Shown: in pieces, positions 1 through 10,955 of the stretch
How positions within the stretch are numbered: the stretch's first letter is position 1
Layout of the letters: the number at the start of each line of letters is the position of its first letter
Origin: Sanderia malayensis
Taxonomy: Eukaryota > Cnidaria > Scyphozoa > Semaeostomeae > Pelagiidae
Assembly (NCBI GenBank): GCA_013076295.1
Contig: RQOL01000876.1
Span: 248,001 to 312,000, forward strand
Direction of reading: 5' to 3'
Length of the DNA stretch: 64,000 bases
Notes under the pieces: generated by a model
The model's input: the letters and a program-made list of their open reading frames with translations, nothing else
The model's database searches: none
Told to the model about the DNA's origin: nothing
Position numbers and translations under genes: made by a program

Positions 1-777
1 ACATGCTATATTTAGTTATACAAACAGGGGTGTAGGGGCGTCCTAAAAAGTGGGGGGGGGCACTGAAATAAAAAGGCCATGCAAAATGACACGTTTAACG
101 ACCGTTAAAGACCGTTCCTTCAATCCATAAAAGAGCATTCATCATGCATTTGCAAAAAGTAAGGGGACGGGGCTCCTACGCCAGTAGTTCAAAAGATATA
201 TTATTGAGCATAATTAAAAACTGAAATCAAACCATCATACCATCTCTTCTGAAAAGAAATCCAAACGTAGCTTTGGGCTTTGTAAACAAATAATGAGACA
301 ACAAACGGGTCAACTTTTGCTTTCATTTTGCAAAATAACAAAGTGCAGTCTTGCAGAAAATTTCTTTGTGCACATTCTCAAGTCTTGTCATAGCAACCCC
401 GCTTTTACTTCAGTTGCTCAACTCTCACCTGGTGAAAAGAGAATAATGGTTAGCCAATAATATTCTCAATAACTAATAAATGCAGCACTATAATTTTTAA
501 TTTAATTTCAAACGGTGGGCAAGCGAGATAGTCATGGACAACCAATGGATGGGGATTAGAGAAGTTATAAACAGTAACGTCTTCCTGAAAATCTCATTAT
601 GAATGAAAAGTGCCATACTTCACTCTGCTTCCAGTAGCATCAAAAATTATCAAATTTGGTCTGGAAGAAATACATATGGCATATTAAAGAAAACAAGTCC
701 ATATATCTTTATGTCATTGACCATGTATATTTTGATAATTCACACCCATTATAGGGTATAGGCATAAAAAAGCATTG
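1..777. other. 3' flank of KDZ copy 1, no gene seen
   Basis: AT-rich sequence downstream of the last KDZ exon on the minus strand. It has a short G-run near position 51 but no open frame or repeat that I can support. Confidence 0.4.
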
Positions 778-3754
778 TTAGAAATATTGCCAGATATTAC
801 CCGATAGTAACTTGTCAAAACTTTCATTTTTATTTTCTTCTTCTTCTTCGCTTCCACCCTTGTCTTCAAACTCATTATCTTCAATTTCATCTTGGTCATT
901 AAAAATTTCAGAATTGCCAAGAACATTCTTAAACAGGAACACACCTTCAGAAACTCTTTCTTTGCATTCTGCAATTGCTTGAAACTTTAGCGCAATAATG
1001 CCAGCCAAGTGGTTCGGGAATACTTTTTGTTTCAAGCAGTATTTCTTCAGACACAATACATGGAAAACCTGCCTTTAGCATAAACTCCCACAAAACTCAA
1101 ATATGTGTTTCTCCCACCTTTATGGAAAGACTGCTAGATTTCATCCCACCCTTAACCCTAGATCTTAACGCAATGAACATTTCTGTTGCAAAATTTTCAC
1201 TTACTTCTTCTGGTTGATTTTCATTGCTTATTTCATCAAAGCACCTTTCATTTTGTTCATTCATACCTGCAATTTGGCATATTAAGAACTAAATTCATAA
1301 TAGAAAACAGGGATTTCCAACAAATATTAAGCCCGAGCAAAGTAACAATGCAGCTAATATTTTAAACCTGCAAACCTCTTATTTGATTCTTCAGTTTGTC
1401 GATATCTTCTTGCAAAATAACAATTTTGTGCTTTTAAAATGCACAATAGGCTCGCATTTCCTCAACGCACACAACAACTTCTTCTTTACTGTGCTTGACC
1501 AAAGCATGCTTGTCAATGATGTTTTTTTCTGCCATTCAGGAATACGTGGTTGGGCTGATAAATTCAGAAAGTATTTAGTGCCTTACTAAATGTATATTTA
1601 GAAAATTATAAAAATTAAATGCATTGGGAGAATTAAAAAACCATCCTGGGTCCTTGTTCCGTTGAAACTTGCCGCAGAGCACATCTTCCATAATAAGATC
1701 TTTGTGTTACACTTCCTGCAATCTTGCTACAACATTGTACTTCTCGATGGTGACTCCAAGTGACGATTTATGTCAGGTCATTGTCTTGCGCAGCTGAATT
1801 CTCTTCTTTGAAGTATCTTGAAGAAAATGCTCATACTTGATATCCATGATCAAAATTAATATTGTTGCTTCCCTTACAAAGGGGGAGTGTGGGGAGGTAG
1901 AGATACCAGAAACACACCAGGGTACAAGAAAGACTCTTGGGTGCAGCATTAAAACATAGCACTATTATATTGTAAAATGCTAAGCAACACTCCTGTATTA
2001 CGTTTATGTGATAAAATAAACAAAATTATAACGTTATACAGAACACAATGCTGGAATTTAATTAGCAAAATGGTTCTAAAGTCAAATCTGCATAGCTCGT
2101 ACTCGTGTAATTCGAAGATCTAATTCAAACGAAATTCTCTGTCCCTTCAAGGATCACAGAAGAACCAATTCTTATAAAACAAACCTCTATTTGACTGTTT
2201 GACTGAGGGGTGTATGCATGACCGCTCTGAGATTTCAAACCTCAACCCCCCCCCATCCCGATAATTTTCGCCCCTGATCTAATCCATTGCTTTCAGTTTT
2301 TCCCTAACAACACAATGTGCATTGTTGTAGAATAAAAATGTTAATAATTAAAGAAAGCACTCTTCGGTTCCTAGAAACCTCAAGAAATGGGCAAAGGGCA
2401 GCCGCTTGTGCCCCTGTTCGGGCTTTGATGGAGGGAGAGGGCAAAATGAGTACTCTCCTTTTTTTATAAGAACCAGATAATTTTTGCAGAGGCTCAATGT
2501 TCTTAATTTTTTCATAATTTGAGGTTCAAATGTTCTTAAAAGTGTTCTTATTTTATTTTTGCAGCAATATTAGACCAGAACTCGATCATTATTTATACAT
2601 ATACTCAGCTACTTTACTGCGGCATAACAGGTTGTCTTGTGAATGACTTTTTTTAGAATGACACCTTTTTTTGCTTTGTTTCCAAATCTTTTCGCTTGGT
2701 TGAAACCATTTCAAATACGTCTTCCTGTCCTATTATGTTACATAAAGAGTGTATAGCTGTGTGAAAAAGATTAGCATGCTCCATAGGAATTATAGAAACA
2801 ACGCAGGAAAATATATTACCAATTACTGTACTGCATGCTTTGTCAGTAGTTTCTGCAACATTTGTGAGAGATTTAGCTGTTTGAATTTCTTGTGTTAGTT
2901 TAAAATACTTTTCGATCTGATTTGTAATCACAGCTGTATTACTTCTTTGCAGAGAGCCTGGAATACATCAATTTTGAGGATCTTCAAAAATTATTGATTA
3001 TCAAAGTGAGGTAATGTATTTCATGAATTTAAAATTTTGGACACAAAAAGGGGTTATTACATGAAGCTTTTTGCTTTAAGTCGGCATCCCATTTCTCTAT
3101 CATCAGATCAGTTACATTTGCATTGATTTCATTTAAGAGAGCAGACGTTTCTTCAGAAACTTTCACTAACTTCTTCTGAGTCTGAAACAAAGAAGTATTT
3201 AAGGATGTCTAATTTATTCGAGTCAATATGATGATGATCACGTTCAGAATAGAAATAAATCCTTTCAGGAAAGAAATATTACATTTGTGCAATGAACAAA
3301 CAGCGAATTTGCAAGATTGTTAATTTTCCGCTTTTTCCAGAATCCAGTACGCTCTGGTAAAGTATCATTTCGAGCTGCATTTGAGGCAAAGTTTAAAAAT
3401 AATAAATTAACAAATCAACAAGAAGAGCTATGATTGTTTCAACGATCTAAATTTGCTGACATTGTACCTGCTGCATTCATATTTTTTGTTGTGATGCCAC
3501 ATTTCGCCAAGTATGAAAAAACTGCTCCATACTTTCACCGGTGGATAATGCTGCAGCCTCTTGGTAAGTTCCTCCCCATACCATCTGAAGAAAATTCATC
3601 TTCATGACGTCTTGTTGTACCGTAAGTCCTTAGTTACGTCCCTGGGGTATACTTGCAAAGATAATTGTTCAAGCGAGCCAATTTGGAAAGGGGTCATTCA
3701 GGTGTGGAAGCTTTTTCAAGAATTTATGGCATGTGGCAAGCTCTTCATATTGTA

Positions 3755-4320
3755 GACTTGGGTTCCAAAAGTATTGCAACGCCTGATAAAAATGGCGTCT
3801 AAAAGTGACCCAAGGCCCAAGCAACAAAGTTTAAATAGCAATATATAAATACCAAATGGGTTTCAATAGCAAATTTCTTCAGCAGAAATATACTCAAAAT
3901 TTCATAAATTTTCAAGTGAAAACATAATTTAAACTATATCATATTGTTTTATAATATTATTTAAAGAAAACTGTGAAAAGGTCCCTTAAAAAATGTTTGC
4001 GAAAATTTATCGAAGTGGAGTAATTAAAACGCCAATAATTATAATTTCTTTCACTCAAAGCCACGCAAATTCTCTCTCATTTAAAAGAGAATGCTTCGCA
4101 GTTTTCTTTAAATATTATTATAAAACAATATGATATAGTTTAAATTATGTTTTAAGTTGAAAATTTATGAAATTCTGAGTATATTTCTGCTAAAGAAATT
4201 CGCTATTGAAACCTGTTTGGTATTTATATATTGTTATGTAAATTTTCTTGCTTAGGCCTCGGGCCACTTTTAGACGCATTTTTTTTTATCAGGCAATGCA
4301 ATACTTTTGGAAGCCCAGTG
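3755..4320. mobile_element. Tc1/mariner-type fold-back MITE, 566 bp
   Basis: TA dinucleotides flank the element (3753-3754 and 4321-4322). Its two halves are inverted copies: GGTTCCAAAAGTATTGCAAC near the left end pairs with the sequence ending at 4320, and the motif TTTCAATAGC(A/G)AATTTCTT recurs inverted. There is no coding capacity. The ends resemble those of the longer fold-back element at 53800-54760, so both belong to one family. It interrupts the decayed KDZ copy 1, probably within an intron. Confidence 0.8.
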
Positions 4321-6521
4321 TAATATAGGAATAATACTCTACATTACTCAACTCACCTGACAATCAGGAGCCTGCACTTTAGAGTGCATAACCGAAAGAG
4401 CTTTGTTCATTTCCAACAGGCAAGCCATATTTGGAAACTTTTTTAACAACTCGTTGCAACCATGGCCAATACTTACACATAATATCCAGCAATAAAAACT
4501 TCATTTTCATTTCATTCGCTAGCTGATTATGTAAAAACAAGGTATATCCATATTGTTCTCCGGCAAGCATGTTAACTGCCTTCAATGCGATTACATGACG
4601 GCAGCCAGCAACCACTCAGTCTCATGAAGCGTAGTGAAACTCTTTTTAGATTGAGATCTTGCTGCCTGCCAGTAGGAGCCTCCACACATTTTGTCATCAG
4701 AATAATTCTACATTAATAGAGATATCCAATAAAAAAAGAAATGATAAAAACTAATAAGCGTAAATTGTTATAAGCATGACATTGCGCTGTAAGCATCTTA
4801 GATATAAGTTAACCCTAGTTTTCTTAACAGATTCGAAAATACACAGAAATTACGTGATTAACAAGGTGACTTTACGGACAAATATTGCCATTTCGTTCTA
4901 GTTTAGAAAAGGTAGAATATCGCTAGTTTTAGATTGCTATTTTTGGATAGATTTAAATCTCAGGATAAAAACACCTCAATGCAAAATGAGAATTGCAGCA
5001 AATTTAAGCACAATATTTAACATGTGGAGCTTAGAAGTTCTTTCCGCGTAGACTCGAACGAAGTTTATATGAAACCGTAAGAAGGTGACCGTGTGTTTAG
5101 TGGACGTCTTCAAAAAGTCAGGTGGGAGAATCTTGCCGTGGGACTTTTTTAAATCTATACGTTTTTCTATGACCTTCAATATGGATAGAATGACAGGTAG
5201 AGGAGCAAACAGGGCACAAAAATCTATCTTCTCCTTTTGTGGCTAACAAAGAGCTTTCGAGATATTTCCACTCCCTGTACGATCTCGCAAAAGAAGTAGC
5301 ATTTATTATTCCAACCTAGATGATAAAAATTCGAAGAAATATAAAGTGACTGTCATTCAAATTTCTCTGCTATTTATTGTAGATTCTGTTGTAAAAAGCT
5401 GCTACATACTCGCCAAGAAGCACTAGAGATTGATTCAACACTTTTCACAAATGATGCTAATGATGTTACAGGTGAATTGTTGCTGATGGCGTCCCATAGC
5501 TTCAGAAGATCAATCGAGCAAAGTGTTTCCATGCTTTGGGGACTTCCCAGCCAATACCCTGATAGCATTATTAAAAAAGCGGAAAGTAGCAGGAATATCG
5601 GCAGAACAGTGTGTGCAGCAAGAGGTAGTGTCATTAAATCCAAACCGTCCTGTGTTAAAAAAGGTTTACATTATGTCGTGATTCTCTTCAAAGTGCTCTA
5701 AATTATACCAAAAAAAGTAATTTTTTAAAATGGTGAAGATGTAGAAGTAAAGATTTTAGTCATCATGGTTTCGCCCAATGTCAGGGCTCATCAGTGAAGC
5801 TATACTATCAGCAGCATTCCAGCATCCTATTCATTTACCCTTTCGCAACGTCTTCACTACTCATTGTTCTAAAATCTATCAAGGTGCTTCAATAATGGCT
5901 TATAAAAATTTAGCAATTGTTAATGGCTTTGACCCAGAAAAGACAAAAACAATTTCAGCACAATTTGCTATTATATCAATGCCAATAGTCCAGTGACTAT
6001 CAGAAGAGGTTATCTTAAAAAATAGCTGGAAAACATCTGATGTCTGCTCCAAACCATGAGTAATTTATTTATTATTTAATATTCAAAACACCCTTATTGG
6101 GGAGAATAAACAAACCTTTTGAAGTGACAATGGTTATCAGTCTACTAGTGCATTCTGCAACAAACTGTGAATTCTCCTGACATTCTGGGCATTGAGAAAG
6201 AGGAAATGCAGGCAATGGTCGATCTAAAAAGTGAGAATAAGAGCTGCTTTCATCGGATACTTATATTTCATGTTGTTCATATTTCATTTGCTTACATGGA
6301 AGCCCAACTCATGAAGCTTCAGGAGGCTTCTATATGGAGGCGGTTTCAGTTCTTTAAAATGTTGTTTGCTTGAATAGCTTCCTTATTCCCCAGGCCTCTA
6401 AAAAACCCATTGATCCAGCACTCCCTGTCATGAAATGCCAAATTTGCATGTATTTCACTGTCAAATTCTGCGCACAACAGCTGTAAGCAGGATATAAGCC
6501 TAATACAGGCATTAGTTATTC

Positions 6522-6701
6522 TGCAATGCCCACACATCACACCAACACTTGGAACACATTCCTTTGCCAAAGAGTGGTGGAAAGGATCCTGTCGTATTGA
6601 TGCCCAGTTTTCATCCAATGCTTGTTTCCTGATGCCCCACTTTGTTTTAATTTTGGCAAAGGAATGTGTTCCAAGTGTTGGTGTGATGTGTGGGCATTGC
6701 A
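6522..6701. repeat. Perfect 48-bp inverted duplication
   Basis: The segment 6522-6569 is the exact reverse complement of 6654-6701, with an 84-bp spacer. It lies in the cysteine-cluster exon of KDZ copy 1. The 6522-6569 arm encodes the genuine family segment (AKECVPSVGVMCGHC on the minus strand). The other arm is the added inverted copy and is not matched in KDZ copy 2. Confidence 0.9.
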
Positions 6702-6910
6702 AAATATGCCCCAAGATTCTTCCACTGGTAAGCACCCGTTTCAGCATCCTTTACCAATTCAACGAAACTGGGTTTTTCTTGCTGGGGTGTCTTTCTGGGC
6801 CTAGACCTAGCAACAGGCTGTTTTGATTCAAGGGACAAAGCCCACTCTTCAATTTTCTTCAAATTATCTTCGAAGGTCCAGCAGTAAACAACGCAAATAC
6901 AACTAATCAA

Positions 6911-7180
6911 CTAGTCAAAACAAAAACTAAAAACACTATTAAAATTTCGTTGCCACGAAGGAACTGTGAATTCAATATAGTACTTCATGTAAATACCTTG
7001 ACAAAACCTGCAAAGCCCAACTACATCGATGAGTGTCTCTTGTTTGCTTACCATCTTAGTCCATGTAATTGGCGAGAGAATGGGTTGGAAAATTTGAGGT
7101 CCAATTATCCGATGCAAACCCCATGGGAACTCAATTCTCATTCTGACGTCATCAGTTTCTACAGACATGGGTGGGTTCAA
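6911..7180 (-). CDS. Uncertain open segment upstream of KDZ copy 1
   Basis: An 89-codon open frame on the minus strand with unremarkable composition, lying where a 5' exon of KDZ copy 1 would be. It has no clear counterpart in KDZ copy 2 and no motif that I recognise. It could be an exon, part of another element, or chance. Confidence 0.2.
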   Translation of the reverse strand: MNPPMSVETDDVRMRIEFPWGLHRIIGPQIFQPILSPITWTKMVSKQETLIDVVGLCRFCQGIYMKYYIEFTVPSWQRNFNSVFSFCFD

Positions 7181-7575
7181 GCCTAAATAAAATATACATA
7201 TACTCGTCAGAAAACACTCAAAATACGTTCATAGTGATACTCGGATCTTTTTCTCTCCATTTTAGCCAAAAAAACGATAGTTCATTTTTGTCTGCATAAG
7301 CCCTTTAAGAAACATTTGAAATTTCGGAAACACGTTTTTCTTTATGGATTCAACAAATGTCAGCTACAGTAATGATGTTCTATGTGTGTCTTCTCCACAT
7401 GACGATTTTTCATATTAACAATTTTTCTTTGTTATAATTATAATATAATTTTCTTCAATTTCACTGCAACTTTATTCATTAAATTAAGAAGCTTGTAGAA
7501 CTAAAATGTGGATAAAAATTAAGAAATGTTTACTACTAGGCCCTGAGCCATGTTTCTTACAAAAAACGTGTAATG
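7181..7575. other. AT-rich spacer, nothing recognised
   Basis: I see no open frame or repeat between the KDZ copy 1 region and the next coding remnant. Confidence 0.4.
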
Positions 7576-8197
7576 GAAAAAATAGATCTCAAGAAACGTA
7601 AAATAGATTATGAAATATATTGTGATGATGATGATTATTTTGATGATGATGAAGACTATGGTGTACTTTTTCAAGGTGAAACCGTTACACAAAGATTCGA
7701 GTGATGTTTATCTCAATGATCAAGAATTAGCAAACAGTATCTCATTGGAACGATATGACGTATTGGTGAATAAGATTTTACACAAGGCAGCAGTAATAGA
7801 CGTATCATTAAAAAATTAATTTACATTAATATTAACTTGAAAATCAGGTTGTGGAAAGACATATTGGTTGTTGAGATTATTAGAAAAATGGTGATCTGTT
7901 ACAAACAACCACAAAGGAAGAATATTAAAGAAAAGTCTATGGTTTTATGCATTTATCAGCCAAAGTTACTTGCGAAGCTAAAAAATGATTTTCACAGTGA
8001 ACACATTGAAGTGTTCACATGATAAAACAGCAACATTTTTAGGAATTGCTAAAAATGTGGATTATCGGGTTGTATTTAATAATGAACGGCGAAAAGGACA
8101 GATGAATACGTTATTTCAGCAAATAACTTCAAGTCATGATGAAGAACAAGAGCTGTTTAAAAATATTGAGAGATATTTTAATAATAATATTAAATGA
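7576..8197 (+). pseudogene. Unrecognised acidic coding remnant
   Basis: An ATG at 7576 opens a charged N terminus (MEKIDLKKRKIDYEIY) followed by an Asp-rich run. The frame then stops and shifts into SLERYDVLVNKILHKAAV (to 7819), then further pieces at 7837-8022 and 7985-8197 (FLGIAKNVDYRVVFNNERRK). The pieces have coding-like composition and follow one another in different frames. That suggests a small frameshifted gene or transposon-associated protein. I recognise no family, and the start codon is a guess. Confidence 0.3.
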
Positions 8198-8646
8198 TAT
8201 CCCTATGTTTTTATCAATTTTAAATCAGGAGAGGAAAAATATTTGATAAATTTTTTGATTACATTTTTAAAATCCTACTGCAATCAAAAAAGGTGATATG
8301 ATTTTTTTGCATTTCATGATAACACTCACAAATTTGTCGATTTTTCCATTTCAACAGCAACAGCTGTGACATCATAACCATAACAAATTTCAGTTTTTGT
8401 ATTCGAGAAAATCGTAACTTTTAAATGTACTCTTTATAGCTCCACAAATAGCGCATAAATCAAAAATTGTTTCAGAACACATAAATATAAAGACTTTCCC
8501 AAATTTTAAAATTTTGTCATAATTTTAGAAAAAGATTTGGGAGAGTAGTTGGAGTCTGGATTGGGGCAGTTGGGTTCGTGATGTCAAACTACGGGACGGG
8601 ATCAGGCGCGGCGAGGAAAGGAAGCAAGGAACTCGGATTATCAGTT
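8198..8646. other. AT-rich spacer, nothing recognised
   Basis: No supported coding or repeat signal between the coding remnant and the dispersed repeat that begins near ACTAGGGGTCATAGCTCG. Confidence 0.4.
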
Positions 8647-9000
8647 TCAATATAAAGTAAAAACTAGGGGTCATAGCTCGCTTTGCTAATTCGCCCCAGC
8701 CCGTGAAGTAAAAAGCATTTAATCTGGTTGGCGTGCTTTGTGTGCTGCATTCACTGCGCCGATGTCCCTTCCGACCCATTGTACAAAGTGCTGGCTCATT
8801 GCGCTCACCTATCTATCTATTATCAAGTCAAGAACTATTGACTGATAGGGGCACGTAGTGCGCTGCTTTCGCTTACGCTCATGCCTCTTGCAACCCCACA
8901 TAGAATGGGTTAGGTCGCTGTGCTCACCTGTCTGTCTGTTGTCAAGAAACATTGACTGATAGGGCGCACTTCGTGCGCTGCATTCGCTTTAACCTGCTCG
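8647..9000 (-). repeat. Dispersed CpG-rich minisatellite element
   Basis: Begins ACTAGGGGTCATAGCTCGC and contains about two units of the repeat that is tandem at 57.8-59.3 kb, in the opposite orientation (for example GCGCTGCTTTCGCTTACGCTC and TTGACTGATAGGG). Related copies lie at 18108-18520 and about 41840-41970. The shared left edge and internal tandem units suggest a non-autonomous mobile repeat rather than a local satellite. Confidence 0.75.
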
Positions 9001-9305
9001 CAGACTCGAATGTGTCTTTTTCTTTCTCCTAGGAAATTCAATTGAATTTTAATTGAGCTGAATTTTTATCTGTTATTGGTCCAGTGGAGTCTGCTAAACG
9101 AACACGAAAAACTTGTTCTGGGCCACTTGTGGTTCACAGGTTTTGAGAACCTGTTTTGATTGACTGAAATGTTTTCCTTTGTTCTCTCCCTCGCTGCCTC
9201 ACTTTCTCTGCTCAGCAATGGCGGCGAGGGTGGTTCAAGTTTCCAGGAAGGGCTCTTAGCTAGATATGTATGGAACAAACAGAAGAAGAGCTGTTCACTT
9301 AGATA

Positions 9306-10345
9306 ATGGCAGAGAAGTTATGTACCTTCTGTTGTGAAGAATTTTGCAATAAACACGATTTTAATTTGATTTTTGGAAAGTTCGATAGGGAGAAAGACAT
9401 TGAGGAATATTTTGGAACAACTTTTACAGGAAATGAAAATGCTGATTTGCTAATAGAAACTCAATACATTTGTAAGCATTGCTTGACATTGAATAAGAAA
9501 TGGCTTGACGCAAATAATAAACTTGCAGAGGTAGCCACTAGCCTGAAAGCCCCTTTAAAATGTAAAGTGGTGGATGAAGAAAATTTGAATGTACACTAAC
9601 AAAGAATGCCTGTAAGCACTCCAGAGAAACGATGCTTTTCAGACGAATTTAGGCCAACAAATACAAATAGTCCCAATTTGGATGAATGTGCAGACCTACA
9701 ACGACCTGGAATCTTAGAATATGAGCCCCAGGCAGTAAGCCCTCCTCGTACAAAATCAAAGAAGGTTTTAATCTTAGAGGCAGCAGCAATTAAACAAGAG
9801 CATGAAGTCTAGATCAACATTCGGTACCCAAGTGGTGTAAAACATTTTCAGCCAAAACTCTCATTAAATAAAGTTGGCATTATTCTTGCAAGAGGGCATA
9901 CAAGCAGTTAGCAAATGCTATCATGAAGCATTCTGACCTAAAGCAAGAAATATTGAAATATCTTTTAGAGCCAATATTGTCGAAATTCCTCTAAAAGAAA
10001 ACCTGTTGATTTTTCAACAAATTCGCATTTTGAAAAAGACCAACAAGGAAAGTATGATGAATTTCAGTTTCGAAGGCTTAAGAGAAGAGCTCAAGCAGGG
10101 CCCTCCAGTTTTATGGGAGGTTCTCCACTCTCTCACCATGAGACTAAAGGACCAAGCTATGTTGCAGAAAATGGAGAGGAATAAAAGCAAGGGTGGTGAA
10201 CTACTAAAAGAAATAGAAGATAACACAATGTTTGCAGCATGCATGGCAGGAGCTGTGTGCCTCAAAAACAGTTCCCCGAGAACGACAGAAGTGCAGTTAC
10301 TGATAACAGTGATAATACAACACTCAACAATGATGGTAAGTTAAT
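9306..10345 (+). pseudogene. 5' part of a DUF6589-type gene (broken)
   Basis: ATG at 9306 opens a 97-codon segment with paired cysteines (CTFCCEEF at the N terminus, YICKHCLTLNKKWLDANN later). It is probably a small zinc-binding domain of the kind found in front of cnidarian transposon-associated proteins. After a stop near 9597 the same protein seems to continue in shifted frames: STPEKRCFSDEFRP, then RYPSGVKHFQPK, then FSFEGLREELKQGP (10006-10344). The last segment ends at a good splice-donor-like GTAAGTT after 10337. The C-terminal DUF6589 part lies downstream at 14.4-17.2 kb, beyond an inserted RTE retrotransposon. Several stops and shifts make this a pseudogene. The link to the downstream part rests on order, strand and my memory of the family layout. 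Confidence 0.5.
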
Positions 10346-10955
10346 TTTATGTTATGTAAGTTAATTTTTTACTGCCATTTTCTGGAGAAAAAAAACGCAA
10401 CTTAAGATTGCTTTCATGTCCCGCGGGGGAATCCAATATTGAAATGTTGGAGTTTTGTCAGAAATTCAGATTTTAGACCCTAAAATACCTGTTTTAAAAA
10501 TTCTTAAACCCAAAAAATTACCAAAACTGACCTAAGAACATTATCCAGAGAAAGGAACCGGTTAAAAACAACGAAAAGCTACGGATTTGCAAGTTTTCAC
10601 CCCTGATAAATATTACTTTTGCTGATTTTAACTTTCACCCCTAAAATTACCTATAGATGCAGAAAAATACCCCTAAGATAGAATTAGCCCCCCAACATCA
10701 AAAGTACTGAGAACCCCGGGTTTCATGTCTTAGTAAGCCCTTAGGCACACTCCACTCCCAGCTTCGCCCCTCACTTTAACTGCTGGATAGTTCTTCCAGT
10801 TATGACACTTTTTCAGATAAATGGCCACATTAGTCCTGAAAACATGGGATAGAGGAGGTAAATGTTTAAGCTTACATAGTTCTCCTCACTACAGTTTTTT
10901 ATGGAATGCTTTCTTGGACAGTAGTTGCGAGGTCAACTCTCAAAGATGCTACTGC
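10346..10955. other. Intron-like spacer before the RTE element
   Basis: Non-coding sequence after the donor-like GTAAGTT, with several C-rich 'CCCCT' words. I see no gene. Confidence 0.4.

Larger units (their letters stand above)
778..6910 (-). pseudogene. Decayed KDZ (Zisupton-like) transposase, copy 1
   Basis: Fragments align in order with the better copy at 26.5-34.1 kb. Reading down the minus strand: an N-terminal piece (about 6900-6750); the Cys/His cluster exon (about 6680-6346, ending CWINGFFRGLGN); an exon with SGYWLGSPQ and LLKLWD (5643-5374); a fragment NATSFARSYREW (about 5330-5230); the core exon with LLLDIMCKYWPWLQ (about 4660-4379), which carries the KDZ D-I-x-C-x-Y signature; TGESMEQFF (about 3590-3480); helical exons at about 3190-3060, 2950-2820, 1830-1640 and 1580-1377; and an acidic C-terminal exon (1289-778). 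Lesions include a frameshift just after TGESMEQFF and several stops in the 3' exons. I could not find the exon with the first catalytic Asp. A MITE sits between two exons at 3755-4320. KDZ transposases are cut-and-paste enzymes with an RNase H-like fold; this copy cannot make a full protein. Confidence 0.8.
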
